From Zancudomyces culisetae (lineage: Eukaryota; Kickxellomycota; Harpellomycetes; Harpellales; Legeriomycetaceae), in assembly GCA_001969505.1 (NCBI GenBank), contig LSSK01000011.1, positions 1 through 64,000 of the forward strand: a DNA stretch of 64,000 nucleotides. Reading direction: 5' to 3'. Below the pieces are notes generated by a model. It ran no database searches. It saw nothing but the letters and a program-made list of their open reading frames with translations, and was not told the DNA's origin. The translations under genes were made by a program, and so were the position numbers. Shown here piece by piece: positions 10,523-22,066 of the stretch (position 1 is the first letter of the stretch; each line of letters opens with the position of its first letter).

Positions 10523-11593
10523 ATGGTCAAACAAAGTGAACAGAGCTACGTTTTGGTCACAGGCGGAACCGGATATATCGGCTCACACACAGTATTATCT
10601 CTGTTAGAAAATGGATACATGGTTGTTGTGGTGGATAATTTAGTAAACAGTGAGGTGGAGTCACTTAGAAGAGTAGAAAAGATACTCGGGCTAGACTGGG
10701 AAATACCCTTTTACAATATAGATCTACTCGAGTATGAAAAGCTAGATGCGCTGTTTAAAAAATATAATTTTCACCACGTGATACACTTTGCAGCCTTGAA
10801 AGCCGTTGGCGAATCTGTAGAAATTCCCCTCAGGTACTATGAAAACAACTTTTGTGGTACTTTAAACTTGCTAAAGGCAATGCAAGCCAACATGGTTAAT
10901 AATATTGTCTTTTCTAGCTCGGCAACAGTGTACAAATATATCGATGGATCGAGGTTTAAGGAGGACTCGCCACTTGGATGCACCAGCCCATATGGACGTA
11001 CAAAGTTGTTTATGGAGTCAGTCATAACCGACCTGTATCAAACAACCGTTGGGACTGAATCAGAAATGAACGTGGTTTTTCTAAGATATTTCAATCCTGT
11101 CGGAGCACATCCCTCTGGGCTCATGGGTGAGGATCCTGGGCAACTCCCAAATAATCTGATGCCCTACGTTGCAAAAGTTGCTGTAGGAAAGTTAGATAAG
11201 GTTCATGTATTTGGATCTGATTATGACACACGAGACGGTACCGGTGTTCGAGATTATATTCATATAATGGATTTAGCAAGGGCCCATGTATACTCCTTGG
11301 ATAAGATCAAGCAGGGATGTGGCCTAAGGATATACAACATTGGAAGTGGTTGTGGGTACTCCGTACTTGAGATGATCAAAGCAATGGAGAATGCATGTGG
11401 TCACAAAATCCCCTTTGTGGTAGACAAAAGGAGGGCAGGTGATGTCGACACAATAGTCTGCGACCCTAGTCTGGCAGAAGCCGATTTGAAATTTACTGTC
11501 CAGTATACTCTAGATGACATATGTAAAGACCTTTGGAGATGGCAGCAACTCAATCCAGATGGGTATTCCAAGGAGAACCGAGATCACGTGTGA
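10523..11593 (+). CDS. GAL10: UDP-glucose 4-epimerase
   Basis: The protein is a 356-residue stand-alone epimerase of the short-chain dehydrogenase superfamily. The Rossmann motif GGTGYIG is at residues 14-20, the catalytic Ser/Thr segment SSSATVY at 131-137, and the YGRTK active-site Tyr-Lys pair at 157-161. FNPVGAHPSG and the late AGDVDTIVCDP match the sugar-nucleotide pocket. The enzyme interconverts UDP-glucose and UDP-galactose in the Leloir pathway, using bound NAD. I start at ATG 10523. The frame is open a little further upstream but only from TTG, which is not a normal eukaryotic start. There is no mutarotase domain, unlike the fused Gal10 of budding yeasts, so the gene is GalE/GALE-like in architecture. 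Confidence 0.95.
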   Translation: MVKQSEQSYVLVTGGTGYIGSHTVLSLLENGYMVVVVDNLVNSEVESLRRVEKILGLDWEIPFYNIDLLEYEKLDALFKKYNFHHVIHFAALKAVGESVEIPLRYYENNFCGTLNLLKAMQANMVNNIVFSSSATVYKYIDGSRFKEDSPLGCTSPYGRTKLFMESVITDLYQTTVGTESEMNVVFLRYFNPVGAHPSGLMGEDPGQLPNNLMPYVAKVAVGKLDKVHVFGSDYDTRDGTGVRDYIHIMDLARAHVYSLDKIKQGCGLRIYNIGSGCGYSVLEMIKAMENACGHKIPFVVDKRRAGDVDTIVCDPSLAEADLKFTVQYTLDDICKDLWRWQQLNPDGYSKENRDHV

Positions 11594-12746
11594 TTTTTTT
11601 TCATTGTTGAATTGGTTTTTGCCTTGTACCATTTAACACATGATTTTATTTTCTTCTTGCTTAGTAGGCATTTTAGCTGTATGTATACAGTAATTTTAAT
11701 AGTCTAATATTGATAATCGTGCCTTTTTCGATGGAATCAGTAGACAATGTGTGATATCTAAGATGTAATATTTACTGACTTCTACTAAACGCGAGATAGA
11801 TACCGATGTGAGATAAAATCAAGAAAAAAGAACTCTCCTTTGGAGCAAGCCACATCAGGTTTTACAAATGCACAACATAATCTGTAACATGTAGTAGATG
11901 TTATTTTGAATCAAATGTATTTTTCAGCTAAGAAGGTAGCTGAATTAATAGTTATACAGGTCACGGATCGCTTTATTAGTATTTTTTTTTGCTAAAAAAT
12001 TGTTTTTTATTACTACTTTTGAATTGCTAGTAATTACTAGATAAATGATACTTACTATTTACTCGTTTTTTTGTATATGTTAAATACAAGTTTCTAAGGG
12101 TGGCATTGTTCCCACTTTTTGATGTTTCTCTTTTATATTTCACCAATCGTTCAGGATTTCCAGTTTCTTTATAACAAAACTTTTCCTTAGTTAGCTAGCA
12201 ATAAAAGTTATAGCCATCATACTACAACACATTTCTCACAATTTTAATATGCATATGTTATTATTAATCTGATATGATTTTCAACTAATGTGATGACTGG
12301 GTTTGGTATAGTACTGACCTAGCCAGTTATACTCAGGTCTCGGATCATTTGTCAGATCTGTTTTGCTGTTTAGAGTGTGTAACTACTTTTATTATTGTAT
12401 AACAATAACAAACAATAAGCAAAGTATACTGGCTACTACGTACTATATACGAAATAAGTTCGGTTAAACGAGACTTCCCTTTGTCTTTTCGCTATCTGCT
12501 CTCGTTTATACTCGCTGTTCGTTTTGTTGTTCAACCTTACTGACCTAGATCATTCTAAATTACTGATATCTCTTACTCTGATTGGTAGATATATTCTGCT
12601 AATAAATCGTAATTGATTCGCTAGCAACAAGATTGTAGTAATTATACTACACATTAAGCACTACACTAACCAAACCTACTCAAATAAAATAAGCTATAAA
12701 AATGTCAAAATTCCCCCAATTAATATTAAAAAAAATAAAAAAACAA
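11594..12746. other. AT-rich spacer between epimerase and tRNA
   Basis: No coding frame longer than about 60 codons is present and I recognise no repeat. The last bases hold the tRNA terminator described separately. Confidence 0.5.
12728..12743 (-). terminator. RNA polymerase III terminator of tRNA-Ile
   Basis: Read on the minus strand, the tRNA 3' end is followed within a few bases by a run of seven T (12737-12743), one A and a run of eight T (12728-12735). Such runs are the normal stop signal for polymerase III. Confidence 0.8.
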
Positions 12747-12843
12747 TGCTTCATACCAGGATCGAACTGGTGATCTTCGCGTGACTCTATCATAGTTGTT
12801 TATACTATAAGCACGACGCATTAACCAACTATGCTAATGAAGC
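12747..12843 (-). tRNA. tRNA-Ile (anticodon UAU) with an intron
   Basis: The minus strand folds as a complete tRNA. The acceptor stem GCTTCAT pairs perfectly with ATGAAGC, followed by discriminator A. The D arm is GCAT/ATGC with GGTTA in the loop. The T arm is ACCAG-TTCGATC-CTGGT, and the variable loop AGATC has five bases. The anticodon stem TCGTG/CGCGA (one G-T pair) closes a loop CTTATAA once an intron of about 23 nt is removed after position 37. The anticodon is then TAT. This tRNA reads AUA codons, and its gene carries an intron in many fungi at the same place. CCA is not encoded, as usual in eukaryotes. Confidence 0.9.
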
Positions 12844-13499
12844 TTTTTTTTGTTAGCAAATTTATAAATATATATACAACATTATTTTTTTTAAGTTTAA
12901 GGTTATAAGTAGCATAGTATCTAAGAGCTGTTTTTATTAATAGGCTCAGCTAATCCGTTTTATTGACCTTAACAAAAAACATCTGGAGAAAAAAGAGTTC
13001 AATGTCTAGAATAACTTTGATTACATGTTTGTCATTGTATTTCTTCAGTTTTCATACACTACTTTTATAAGGTATAAAGTATTTTACAATATTTTTGTTA
13101 AGCAATTTTTGTAGTTGCATAATTATTCATACTTTTGGTATGTTAGACATAAGGTTTTTCTAATATTTACAAATGTTAACAAACTACTAAAGATTATGTT
13201 TTTCAGAAAAACCATACTATAAATTAAATTTATTAATATCATATTTTACAGCTGAGTAGAGCTAAAGTAGAAACCATCTAACTGTCAACACAAATAAAAT
13301 CCACACGACATTTTTTTCAAAACTTTTAATAGGTATTACTTTTACTTTTTTTAAAGAGTTATATAAGATGGATTTTTTTTATATTTTCGCAGATGCGTAC
13401 CTAAAAATTTCGTGAAAGATACAATTTATTGAAACATAATAAAATAAATCCCCTTCTATAAATTAAAATCCGAAACTGCACATTTAAACCTCAAAGACA
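12844..13499. other. AT-rich spacer
   Basis: This stretch lies between the tRNA 5' end and the hydrolase stop. It is strongly AT-rich with many stop codons in all frames. I see nothing else. Confidence 0.5.
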
Positions 13500-15014
13500 T
13501 TAAACTGGAAAAGATCCAAGTCTAATAAAAGCTGCAAGTGACTCAGTATAAGATGAAAGCTCTTCTGTCGCTACACTGTGACCACATCCATCAAAAATTC
13601 TAAATACTGCAGCATCTGGGCCGATTTGAGTAAACATATGTTCAGAGTTCCCGTGGTCAATAAAGTTGTCACGATTTCCTGTTAAAATCCAAATTCTTCT
13701 TCCCGAATAAAGCCTTCCGATATCTTTTAGTGATTCATCAGGAACATGGTGTCGAAACACAGCTATCATATGCCCTAAAATGGATGATAATCCGTGGAGT
13801 TTGGTGTTGCTTAACCTACGCTGCACACTCTATATCATTTTTTTAATGGTATAACGTCATAATTAGGTTTCATCTTGACCCGAATTGGATATCGATTGTT
13901 TGGGTATCTTAAATATAAAATATTTAGTGTAATCCAGCATAAGATGCTCAATAGTAGCAAGTGAAAATTCCTAGTATAATTTTTTTTACCTCCATAATAA
14001 ATTCGCGATTTGTTTGCTGTGTTGCAGACAGCTCTGATATTTTATCCAGCCATTTCTATTAGCATTCAAACTTATGTTCATTATATTTCATATTCAGTCA
14101 CCAATATAAACTTGGTTATTAGTCTGATACACAAAAAAAAATAGACTTTACATTTGAGTGTAGGACTTCCAAAATGACTTTTGTCTTATCAAGCTGTTTA
14201 TCTAAAAATAAACATTTAATATTTGCAGCAACACATTCCCTTCCAAAAAGTGTTCTTCCAGATGTTGTACTAGAAAGGGTAAGCGTTCGAATGGTATCCG
14301 GTGGAGCCAATAATGAAAGTTCCATCGCTATCATCCCGCCCATACTTGTTCCGACTATGTTTATGGGTTCACCAGACCATCCAACTCCTTCGATTAGCTC
14401 TAGAGTGTCTTTTGCCATTTCTCGTGTAGTTCTACGCATCAGGAGTACACTTATAAACCTTAGTATATATTCAATCAAGTAGAACCAACTTAATAATTAT
14501 AAAGATATTCTAGCTGTATTCAGCTAATCGCTCTACTAACACTGAAGGTTATGTCGTATTAAAGGATATTGCATAAAAGTTTTACAATTTGAGCGTTGAA
14601 CCATCATCAGAATATCCGGTATTTCTGTTATCGAATGTCAACATTTGGAATTCTGGCTGCGTTTTCTTAAATACTGAGACCTTTGTTATTATAATAAAAC
14701 AAATATATTTGGGTATGTCAGTGTGATATTTGCTAAGGCATTTGCTTGGCATACTGGGTGGTATCGAAAGGACGGTTAAAAAACAAAAGTAATAAAGCTT
14801 AAAAGTAGCAAAGTCAAAAAAGTCATATATTTACCACAAATTCCCACATTTGCCTATCGGTTCCCATTCCATTTATAAAGACAACTTTAGTATCGCCTTT
14901 ACCATATATTTCATAGTATAAACGACACGGATTTCCTCTTTTCTGGCCTACTGATACCTTGCCTTTAGTTTGCAAAGCATCAGCATTAACATTAAATTCG
15001 TCCCTCGATTCCAT
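13500..15014 (-). CDS. Alpha/beta hydrolase, five exons
   Basis: I propose exons 14835-15014, 14586-14680, 14152-14431, 13990-14055 and 13500-13829, giving 316 residues with consistent phases. Exon 1 ends in the oxyanion-region sequence VVFINGMGTDRQMWEF. Exon 2 gives MLTFDNRNTGYSDDG, a strand-turn typical of the fold. Exon 3 begins TTREMAKDTLELIE and contains the nucleophile elbow GTSMGG. Exon 5 holds ILTGNRDNFID (acid residue) and GCGHS (catalytic His). The Ser-Asp-His triad is therefore intact. The family includes esterases, lipases, haloperoxidase-like and epoxide hydrolases, and the substrate cannot be assigned. The short fourth exon (22 codons) is the least certain, but it keeps frame and has good splice sites. 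No signal peptide is seen. Confidence 0.8.
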
Positions 15015-15558
15015 TCTTTGGATTTTGTGGCTAGACTATACTAATCGGTCAGTCAATTCTTATCAAATGTGAGGTTACTATTTATACCTTAGATGAAACA
15101 CTTTCAATTGTTGTGGAATTGATTTTTTCAACTAAAAGCAAAGGTTGGTTATAATTATTTTTTCAAAGCTAATTGGTTTTAATTTTTTAATAGAGGATTG
15201 CGCCAATGATTATTGCGATGGTTTTTCGAAATATTCTATAAAAAAGGGAGTGGGGAGGATAGATTACTGGAATATGAAAATATGACCTTTATACTAAAGC
15301 TTAGTAACTTGTTTGGTTGCAAATATTAAAAACCGGATACGAGTTGAGTTGAGTTGAGTTGAGTTTGAGCATAATTACTAGGAAAATTGGCAAGAGAGCA
15401 ATATTTCATATTTGATAAATTATCTTGCTATTTTTTTAGCACGAATCTTAATCTATTTTAAAATACTTACTAAAACAAGAAAGTGAATACTTAAAAGGAG
15501 TCGAGTGAAAAAAAGCTAGCTAAATCAAAATACCAAACAGTAAAAAATAAAACATAAA
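15015..15558. promoter_or_regulatory. Divergent promoter, hydrolase / MAP2K
   Basis: This 544-bp spacer separates two divergent genes. It contains five GAGTT pentamers in tandem at 15341-15365 and otherwise plain AT-rich sequence. Confidence 0.45.
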
Positions 15559-16680
15559 ATGGAAAACAAGAAAAAGAAACGAAATTTTAAAAGCTTAAAA
15601 ATCGATCTGGAATCCGGGGAAGGCACAATAGACAAAGGACTAGTAAAGTTGGAAGACAAAAATATGGGAACGATGAATTTTGAACGAGAAGTAAAAAAAG
15701 AAGATTGCGATGAAGATAAAGTGATACGGATAGGGTTCTCACAGCTAGACATCACTGAAAAGGATATAGAAATCAAAACTAATGAAGAAAAATCTGTTCT
15801 GGGGGCAGGGGTTAGTGGGATGGTGTACCGAGTGAAACACCGAGCCAGTGGAACACTGATGGCTATGAAAGTGGTAAAGCTGGAGCAGACTACGACAACA
15901 AGCACAGCACAGCAACTATTGAAAGAGCTGGAGATATTGAATGAATGTAATTCTCCATTTATAGTATCATTCTACGGAGCATTTTGCAACATTGGTGTGA
16001 ATATCAACAACGGTGGTGGAGGGGGAGGAGGTAGCAACATGGTGAAAATATTTATGGAATATATGGATGTGGGATCATTTGATAGGATATACCGAAAAAA
16101 TGGACCGATTCCAGTTACAGTAATAGGGCTAATGACATATTCTGTAATCCAGGGACTGACATACCTTTACAACACACATCGAATCATGCACAGAGACATT
16201 AAGCCATCAAACATTTTATTAAATTCAAAAGGATATATAAAACTGTGTGACTTTTCTATATCTAAGCAAATGGAAAGTAATAACAGCATTGCAAACACGT
16301 TTGTGGGAACAGCAATTTACATGGCACCAGAAAGAATGCAGGGGGCTGAATACTCAGTCAAGTCAGATGTGTGGTCACTTGGAACGACGGTTTTGGAACT
16401 TGCGCTGGGGAGACACCCATTTGGATTTCAGCAAACCAGCATCTTTGAGATGATGCACTATATTTCGACCAGCGAAAAATTGTCCATCCTGGACCCAACT
16501 AAGTACGAAAAAAACCTGTGTAGCTTTGTTGACGGATGTCTGGCTAAAGATCCAAACACCCGTCCCACTCCAAATGCTCTTCTTGCTCACCCCTTTGTCT
16601 TGTCCCACTCTGACCTGTATTATAAAAATACCGAAAAACTTACCCTCCTCCGAAATTGGTTGAATTCCTTAATCCTTTAG
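15559..16680 (+). CDS. MAP kinase kinase (Ste7/Byr1-like) with DFS instead of DFG
   Basis: This is a 373-residue protein kinase in one exon. The glycine loop is GAGVSGMVY (82-90), the ATP lysine K104 lies in AMKVVKL, the catalytic loop is HRDIKPSN (211-218), and APER lies at 256-259. The activation segment NSIANTFVGTAIYMAPER has the S-x3-T spacing of MAP2Ks (S243, T247), the two residues a MAP3K would phosphorylate. The N-terminus KKKKRNFKSLKIDL fits a MAPK docking site of basic residues then L-x-I-x-L. Closest in style are the mating or filamentation MAP2Ks Ste7 and Byr1. The metal-binding motif reads DFS (231-233). The Gly is almost invariant in active kinases, so activity may be altered. 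A seven-Gly insert at 152-158 lengthens the N-lobe loop. The specific pathway is inferred only. Confidence 0.88.
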   Translation: MENKKKKRNFKSLKIDLESGEGTIDKGLVKLEDKNMGTMNFEREVKKEDCDEDKVIRIGFSQLDITEKDIEIKTNEEKSVLGAGVSGMVYRVKHRASGTLMAMKVVKLEQTTTTSTAQQLLKELEILNECNSPFIVSFYGAFCNIGVNINNGGGGGGGSNMVKIFMEYMDVGSFDRIYRKNGPIPVTVIGLMTYSVIQGLTYLYNTHRIMHRDIKPSNILLNSKGYIKLCDFSISKQMESNNSIANTFVGTAIYMAPERMQGAEYSVKSDVWSLGTTVLELALGRHPFGFQQTSIFEMMHYISTSEKLSILDPTKYEKNLCSFVDGCLAKDPNTRPTPNALLAHPFVLSHSDLYYKNTEKLTLLRNWLNSLIL

Positions 16681-19555
16681 TGTAGATTTCCTTTAAATAA
16701 ACATTTTCCTTTTTTGCATTTCTTGAATCATAATAAAAAAGGAGATGGATACATATACAACTGAAATACAAAATATTTATGGTGAAACGGATATACATTG
16801 ATCCAAAGATATCAGTGTATACATTTCAAAGAGTAGTCTGAATTGAGTTACGACTCCATTAAAGGAAGCCGCCTTGCGTATCGCACTACATATTGTAATT
16901 ACAACTACAACAAAAAAGGGTTCCCATATGACTCTTTGGAGGCTGTTTTTACCATCGACTTTCAAAACTCTTTTCTCGAGACTGAATTTCCCAGTACTTC
17001 AAGTATCACCACTTGTATCTTTATTCCATTGGATAACTCCCTCGACTTTGTAATATCTTTGTATTCCGGTCATGAAACCGGAGTGTTGGTATTTACAAAC
17101 CAGAATAATAATGAAAACTATGGGGATTGGCGTGATTAAATAAGCTGGTTTACGAACTATTCGTGTTTCGGATTGAATAATTGAAACTTTTATTTCATAT
17201 TCTATACCTGCATTCACTCTCTACCCGAAAGCAGGAAGTGAAATAAAATATAGAAATCAACAAAAGTTATTTGTTTAAGTTCCAAGGTGTAACGACTTCC
17301 ACTCTTATAGACGATATCAGATTGTATGACAAGGTAGCAGTTAAAAAGACAAAAAGATTTGACCCCGCTTCATTCTCTTCCCTCAGTTTACCCTCCCTCA
17401 TTTCTCCTCCCTTATATTTCAAAGGAAAGTGAAAGGAATTTGAATAATATAACCAAAGGCCTCTTCGATAAAAAGAGGTGTCAAAACTTCTTGTATTTCA
17501 AACTCCCCTTGAGCATAAATCAGACATGCAACTATTAGGAGACGGATACCCTTACACCAGAACATAAACATATTCATCAAAATACAAGAAAAATCCTAAA
17601 TGTAAATCAACAGATTCTACACATTCAATCACCACACCCGCCTTCATTCTTTCCAATTGTGAAACATCCAAAACAACGGTCATGACCAAAAATCCGAAAA
17701 TAAGGCAAAACCAAGAAAATTAAGAAATAAAGAGCATGGCAATACTTGAAATGCAGGCAAATTGCAGAATAAGAAAAAAGCCACATTTTCTGGTAACGTC
17801 TAAAAACAAGCCCCACAAATGCGTATACATCACGAAGGGTTAACCCTGACTGATTTAACAGGGTTCTCATCAAGAGCCTTCATTAACACAACATATAAGC
17901 ACAAGAGCCACTTCATATACTTTCATATATAAAAGTAACCCTCTCGTTGTAGTTTTTTCTCAGACCTTCCCAAGGGTAATTAAAAAACAACACATTTAAT
18001 GTCTTGTTATGCGTTAACCCCTAAATATTGACGCAAGCTTCTGACCGTTTACTAAATATTTTGATTTCTAGTTATTATACCCGCCAACTTTTTAGATTTA
18101 ATCCTTTTACAAGAAAAAATAGCAAGGATTCTAAAGGTCATCCATACCAGGATAAAAAATATTAAGGAATTTAAACTCTCTCTTTAAAATTTTCGAAAAC
18201 CGCTCTTTTATTTATGCAATATCAATATTCATCGATCCAAAATCAGAAAAAAATTCGTAATCACACACCCATAAAAATAAGATATTCGCAGAATATATGA
18301 ATTAATTAATAGCCACCCTCTACTCATCTCAGAAATAATAAAGAAAAAGTAATCCAGAGAGAAAAATGTCAAAGACATTTACCAAAGTCTGGTTTTTTTT
18401 AGTTAGAAATACAAAGCAAATATACATCCGCATAAAACGAATGAGAGCTGCACAATACCACCGAAGATCACAATAAATTTCTTGCGAAATGTATAATAAA
18501 AGTAATTAGATGAAAACTTATCTTCCTCCCACTCTTTTTATTTATATTTAAAAAAAGGTCGGATAGTCACAAAACATACCCAAGCATGTTCCTATGTATT
18601 CACCCATCACAATAAGATAATGATAAGCGACATTTTGATAAACCTCCTAATAAAAATAGAAAAACCATACTATCTCAGATATAGAGATACTTACTCTTAT
18701 CCTGTGGGATCAAGACAGCACTCCGCAATTGAAGACAAACTCCCACTCATGCCTTTTATGAATTCCCTTATTCTAATCTCACTTTCTAGCCATTAACCTA
18801 ATAACGCTAGGTAAGTTTAAAACAATGGAAAGCATCATGTCAAGGTAAAAGAAGAGTTCATTAATTTAATTTATCATATTTAATTTTGTCACTTTTGCCA
18901 TTTTTGGGGAAGAGAAAATAAAAAAATTTTCTAGTTAAAAATGCTGCGGTTAAAAAAAGTAATAATGATAACAATTATAACTTGAAAGAACACGTTGTTT
19001 TGGGGGGGAACCAACCCCTTAACCCTTCCCTCAATAAAATGAAGAAAATAGAAACAAAGTAAAAGCGGAAAATTTTTTCAACTCGGGATTTTTTTTTTAC
19101 TTTGCCAATTACAACGGGGCAGGAATTATATCCATTCAACACATTCCCTCCAATCATCGCATTATTAGTTTGTTTGTAAAGCGATTGTCCACGATGAGTA
19201 AATTGGATGTGAGTAGTAAATAAAGTAATATATGAGAAACCCAAAGCTAACAACTGGTATAGCTACTAAATTAGCGTGGGTGAAGTTTCTCAATGTGATC
19301 TAATACATGCCTACCCCCATATTATAAATGGTCAGTCGCGCACAGCTATGCATTGATTCGTTGTGTTCCTGGAACATTTTGAAAGTAGTATCAATACCGC
19401 TGATGGCGGAGATGAGAAGAAAAAGAGTGTATTTTTTTTTAGCAACGTATTCCTCCGCTTTAATTTTCATATGCAAGTACAGCTATGCATACAATTCCAA
19501 AAAATAAAGTACAAAAGTGATAAAGCACAGCTATACGTGAGAATTCTCTACATTG
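16681..19555. other. 2.9-kb region without a supported gene
   Basis: Between the MAP2K stop and the Vid24-family stop I find only weak frames. Overlapping plus and minus frames near 16780-17217 could conceal an exon, but neither has an ATG start with flanking splice signals that I trust. A perfect six-base inverted repeat, TCCGGT/ACCGGA, lies at 17065-17082. The rest is AT-rich. Confidence 0.4.
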
Positions 19556-20905
19556 CTAAGAGAACTCGAAAAAATTAAAACTGTAGCCACTAGGTTTGGA
19601 GTGCGAAACACCTATATCTTTAGGGCAAGGGTCATTGGGAGCAGAGGGGGTAAGAAATGATAGATTAGTAGGCCTCAGCTCAAGTTTTTGGATCGGATAG
19701 CATATTTTTTGATTGTAGAAGAGATATGGCTTATTGTCATAAAAAATTCCATCCATTCTGCCAGATTTGCGGTTTAAAATCAAATAATAAAACCCATCAA
19801 TAAACATCTGGGACTCAACACTGGAACCCTTGATATATCCTGTTTCTTTTATTCTGATAAACAAGTAATTATCAAGTTCTGAGGGCATGTACCTTCCCCT
19901 CCATTCCGGATCGAATGGCGTCGTAGACGTAAACCAGAAACTATCATCTCTACCTGCGTTGCCACTCCTAGGGGTTTCAAAATTATGTGGGTTCAAAAGA
20001 CTCCAGTAGGCCAAATCTGTATTTGTTGACGCGCCCCATCGTCTAGTCCATTGGTCAAAATTCCTAAAATCAACTATTTCACCACTAAACTTTGTTATGA
20101 CTTCTCTGGCATACCATGGGATATTAAACATTCGTAACGAGCCACATAAAACGCCGTTTTCAATATCAACCTCTTCTAGTTCTATAATTACACTCCACTT
20201 TGCATTTCTTCTACCATCAACCATCGTGGAATAGCTGATATCTGGTACGTTCATTAGCCTTGAGTCGTTCAGTATCTCTGTGTCGGCATTTATCAACCTT
20301 TGTACCCCCTTGAATCGGATGCCTGGCCGTAAAAACGACGAATTCAATCTCCTCAGTGGCGACAGCCCGCGCGGTATATTTCCAAGGCTGTTTTCGTTGA
20401 GCTCGGTTATTTCTGTTACTATTATAAACTCATCTGGCGGAGTAACAGATCTAGTATAATCAAACTTTAATTCGGATAGCAAATCTTGCAGAGCGAACTC
20501 TTGTCTTGAACTCGTTCTATCTTCCGAGAGGGCTATGTTGGTATGGGTATCAAGTGCTCTGCTGCTATTCTCTACTATATCTGTATCGCTATCCCTCTCA
20601 TTGGAAAATTCTTCGGGCGAGAAACTTTGGTTAGTATCAGTAAGTCTATTATCGTACCCACCTCTCACTTCGATTGCTTGTACACCATCATTGATTTCAA
20701 ACCTCCAATTTCGATTGTAGATTATATTTTGCCCTCCAAAAATATCGGTTTCTATCTCCATCAATCCAACACCCTCATTTTCAGTGGAAAATTCTGAACT
20801 ATATAGTAAGCGCCTTCTAAGATCTAATCTGTCTTCTAAAGCGGATTGCTGGTCAAGTGGTTCTTCTTCTGGAATCCTTGATTCTGTATTGTTAAAAATT
20901 GACAT
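19556..20905 (-). CDS. Vid24/Gid4-family protein (GID/CTLH E3 substrate receptor)
   Basis: The protein has 449 residues in one exon. The C-terminal half, from about residue 195, carries the Vid24 domain in order. It begins with LRPGIRFKGVQRL, then WSVIIELEEVDIENGVLCGSL, FSGEIVDF, RWGASTNTDLAYW, DNYLFIRIKETGY and FIDGFYYLILNRKSGRMDGI. These match Gid4, the receptor that binds proteins with an N-terminal proline and presents them to the GID/CTLH ubiquitin ligase during catabolite degradation of gluconeogenic enzymes. The N-terminal 190 residues are acidic, Ser/Asn-rich and probably disordered. Yeast Gid4 is 362 residues, so this one is longer. It could be Gid4 or a paralogue such as Gid10; the ligand pocket cannot be judged by eye. 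Confidence 0.85.
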   Translation of the reverse strand: MSIFNNTESRIPEEEPLDQQSALEDRLDLRRRLLYSSEFSTENEGVGLMEIETDIFGGQNIIYNRNWRFEINDGVQAIEVRGGYDNRLTDTNQSFSPEEFSNERDSDTDIVENSSRALDTHTNIALSEDRTSSRQEFALQDLLSELKFDYTRSVTPPDEFIIVTEITELNENSLGNIPRGLSPLRRLNSSFLRPGIRFKGVQRLINADTEILNDSRLMNVPDISYSTMVDGRRNAKWSVIIELEEVDIENGVLCGSLRMFNIPWYAREVITKFSGEIVDFRNFDQWTRRWGASTNTDLAYWSLLNPHNFETPRSGNAGRDDSFWFTSTTPFDPEWRGRYMPSELDNYLFIRIKETGYIKGSSVESQMFIDGFYYLILNRKSGRMDGIFYDNKPYLFYNQKICYPIQKLELRPTNLSFLTPSAPNDPCPKDIGVSHSKPSGYSFNFFEFS

Positions 20906-22066
20906 TTTGTGTGCATGTTACGATTTTATCGCTTAGTTTTCGAATAAACCTTAAGAAAACGGAAAGAAAACAAATTAGTACCAGATTCGTGTTTGAGTGT
21001 TGTGGTAATAATATCGTATAAATTAAATTCTGTGTGTTGTTTTTTCTCTTTGAAATTCCGATGTTGATTAAGTAACTGTACAATCTAGATAAATTTTAAA
21101 GATTTTCTCAGCTACAGGCTCGCTGTATTTAGATCTAAAGAGTTCTTTTAGTAGATAATATGGTCATTGGTTTTTTAAAAAAATACGTCCCTTAAACCAT
21201 TAGGTAATATAAAAAAGACAGTATTATTAAACCAATATGATAATACCTCGATGTCTGTTTTGTTATATGGTGAATCGTTAAAGTAGGGCTTTATTAAGGC
21301 GTTTGACCTTTCTTGTTATTTTATTCTTTTTAAATATGGTTTTTTAAGACAGTTTTAAAAACTAAAGCTAGAACTATTCCTACAAATAAGCGATGAGGAT
21401 AAGTGTAAAGTGAATTAGAAATAGATTAAAAATGCAAATCATGCCTGTGTAATAGTTTACAGCTTTTTGATTCAGAATAATTATAATTATAAAGTTATGG
21501 TTGATCTTAATAAAGAGTAGTAAATTTATTATTATTTAAAAAACAAGTTGTCTAAAAAGACAACTTGCTCTGCAAATTCAGACGATACTCTGCCTCCATT
21601 TTTAATTTTTTTCTATATGAACTGTAATCTGATAATACAGTTAATAAAATAGCAATGATATTAAAACAATCACGAGTCTGCTGGTTAAGAGAATCTATTA
21701 TTCATTGATTCATTGATTCATTACTTGGAATTACACTATCGCTATCTATCAAAATATATTTACTCTTTACACCATCAAAACTTTGAATATAGGCAGTTAT
21801 AACTCTATCAATATTTTAAAATATTTGTAAACATTGAATATTCAGAAAAACTCGACAAATTAAAAACTTCGAGGGCTGTAATTGACATTATATGTACAAA
21901 CAATGATATGATTACCACTAGGGCTAAAGATTTGAGAACTTCACATCTACCCATAAACATGGTATAAACGTGACTATACGAGCAGAAGTAGAAAAACAAT
22001 TCACAGCGATTTTGTGTATTAACAAGCAGATGTACAGGTTCACGTTCTCAGTACCCCCCCCCCCCC

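Noticed and set aside
13831-13989. Extra exon encoding RYPNNRYPIRVKMK in the hydrolase
   Set aside because: The only acceptor puts it out of frame; skipping it from 13990 to 13829 keeps phase and gives a normal hydrolase.
16843-17139. 98-codon plus frame after the MAP2K
   Set aside because: It has no ATG start (TTG), no clear upstream exon and no family resemblance; an overlapping minus frame is equally plausible.
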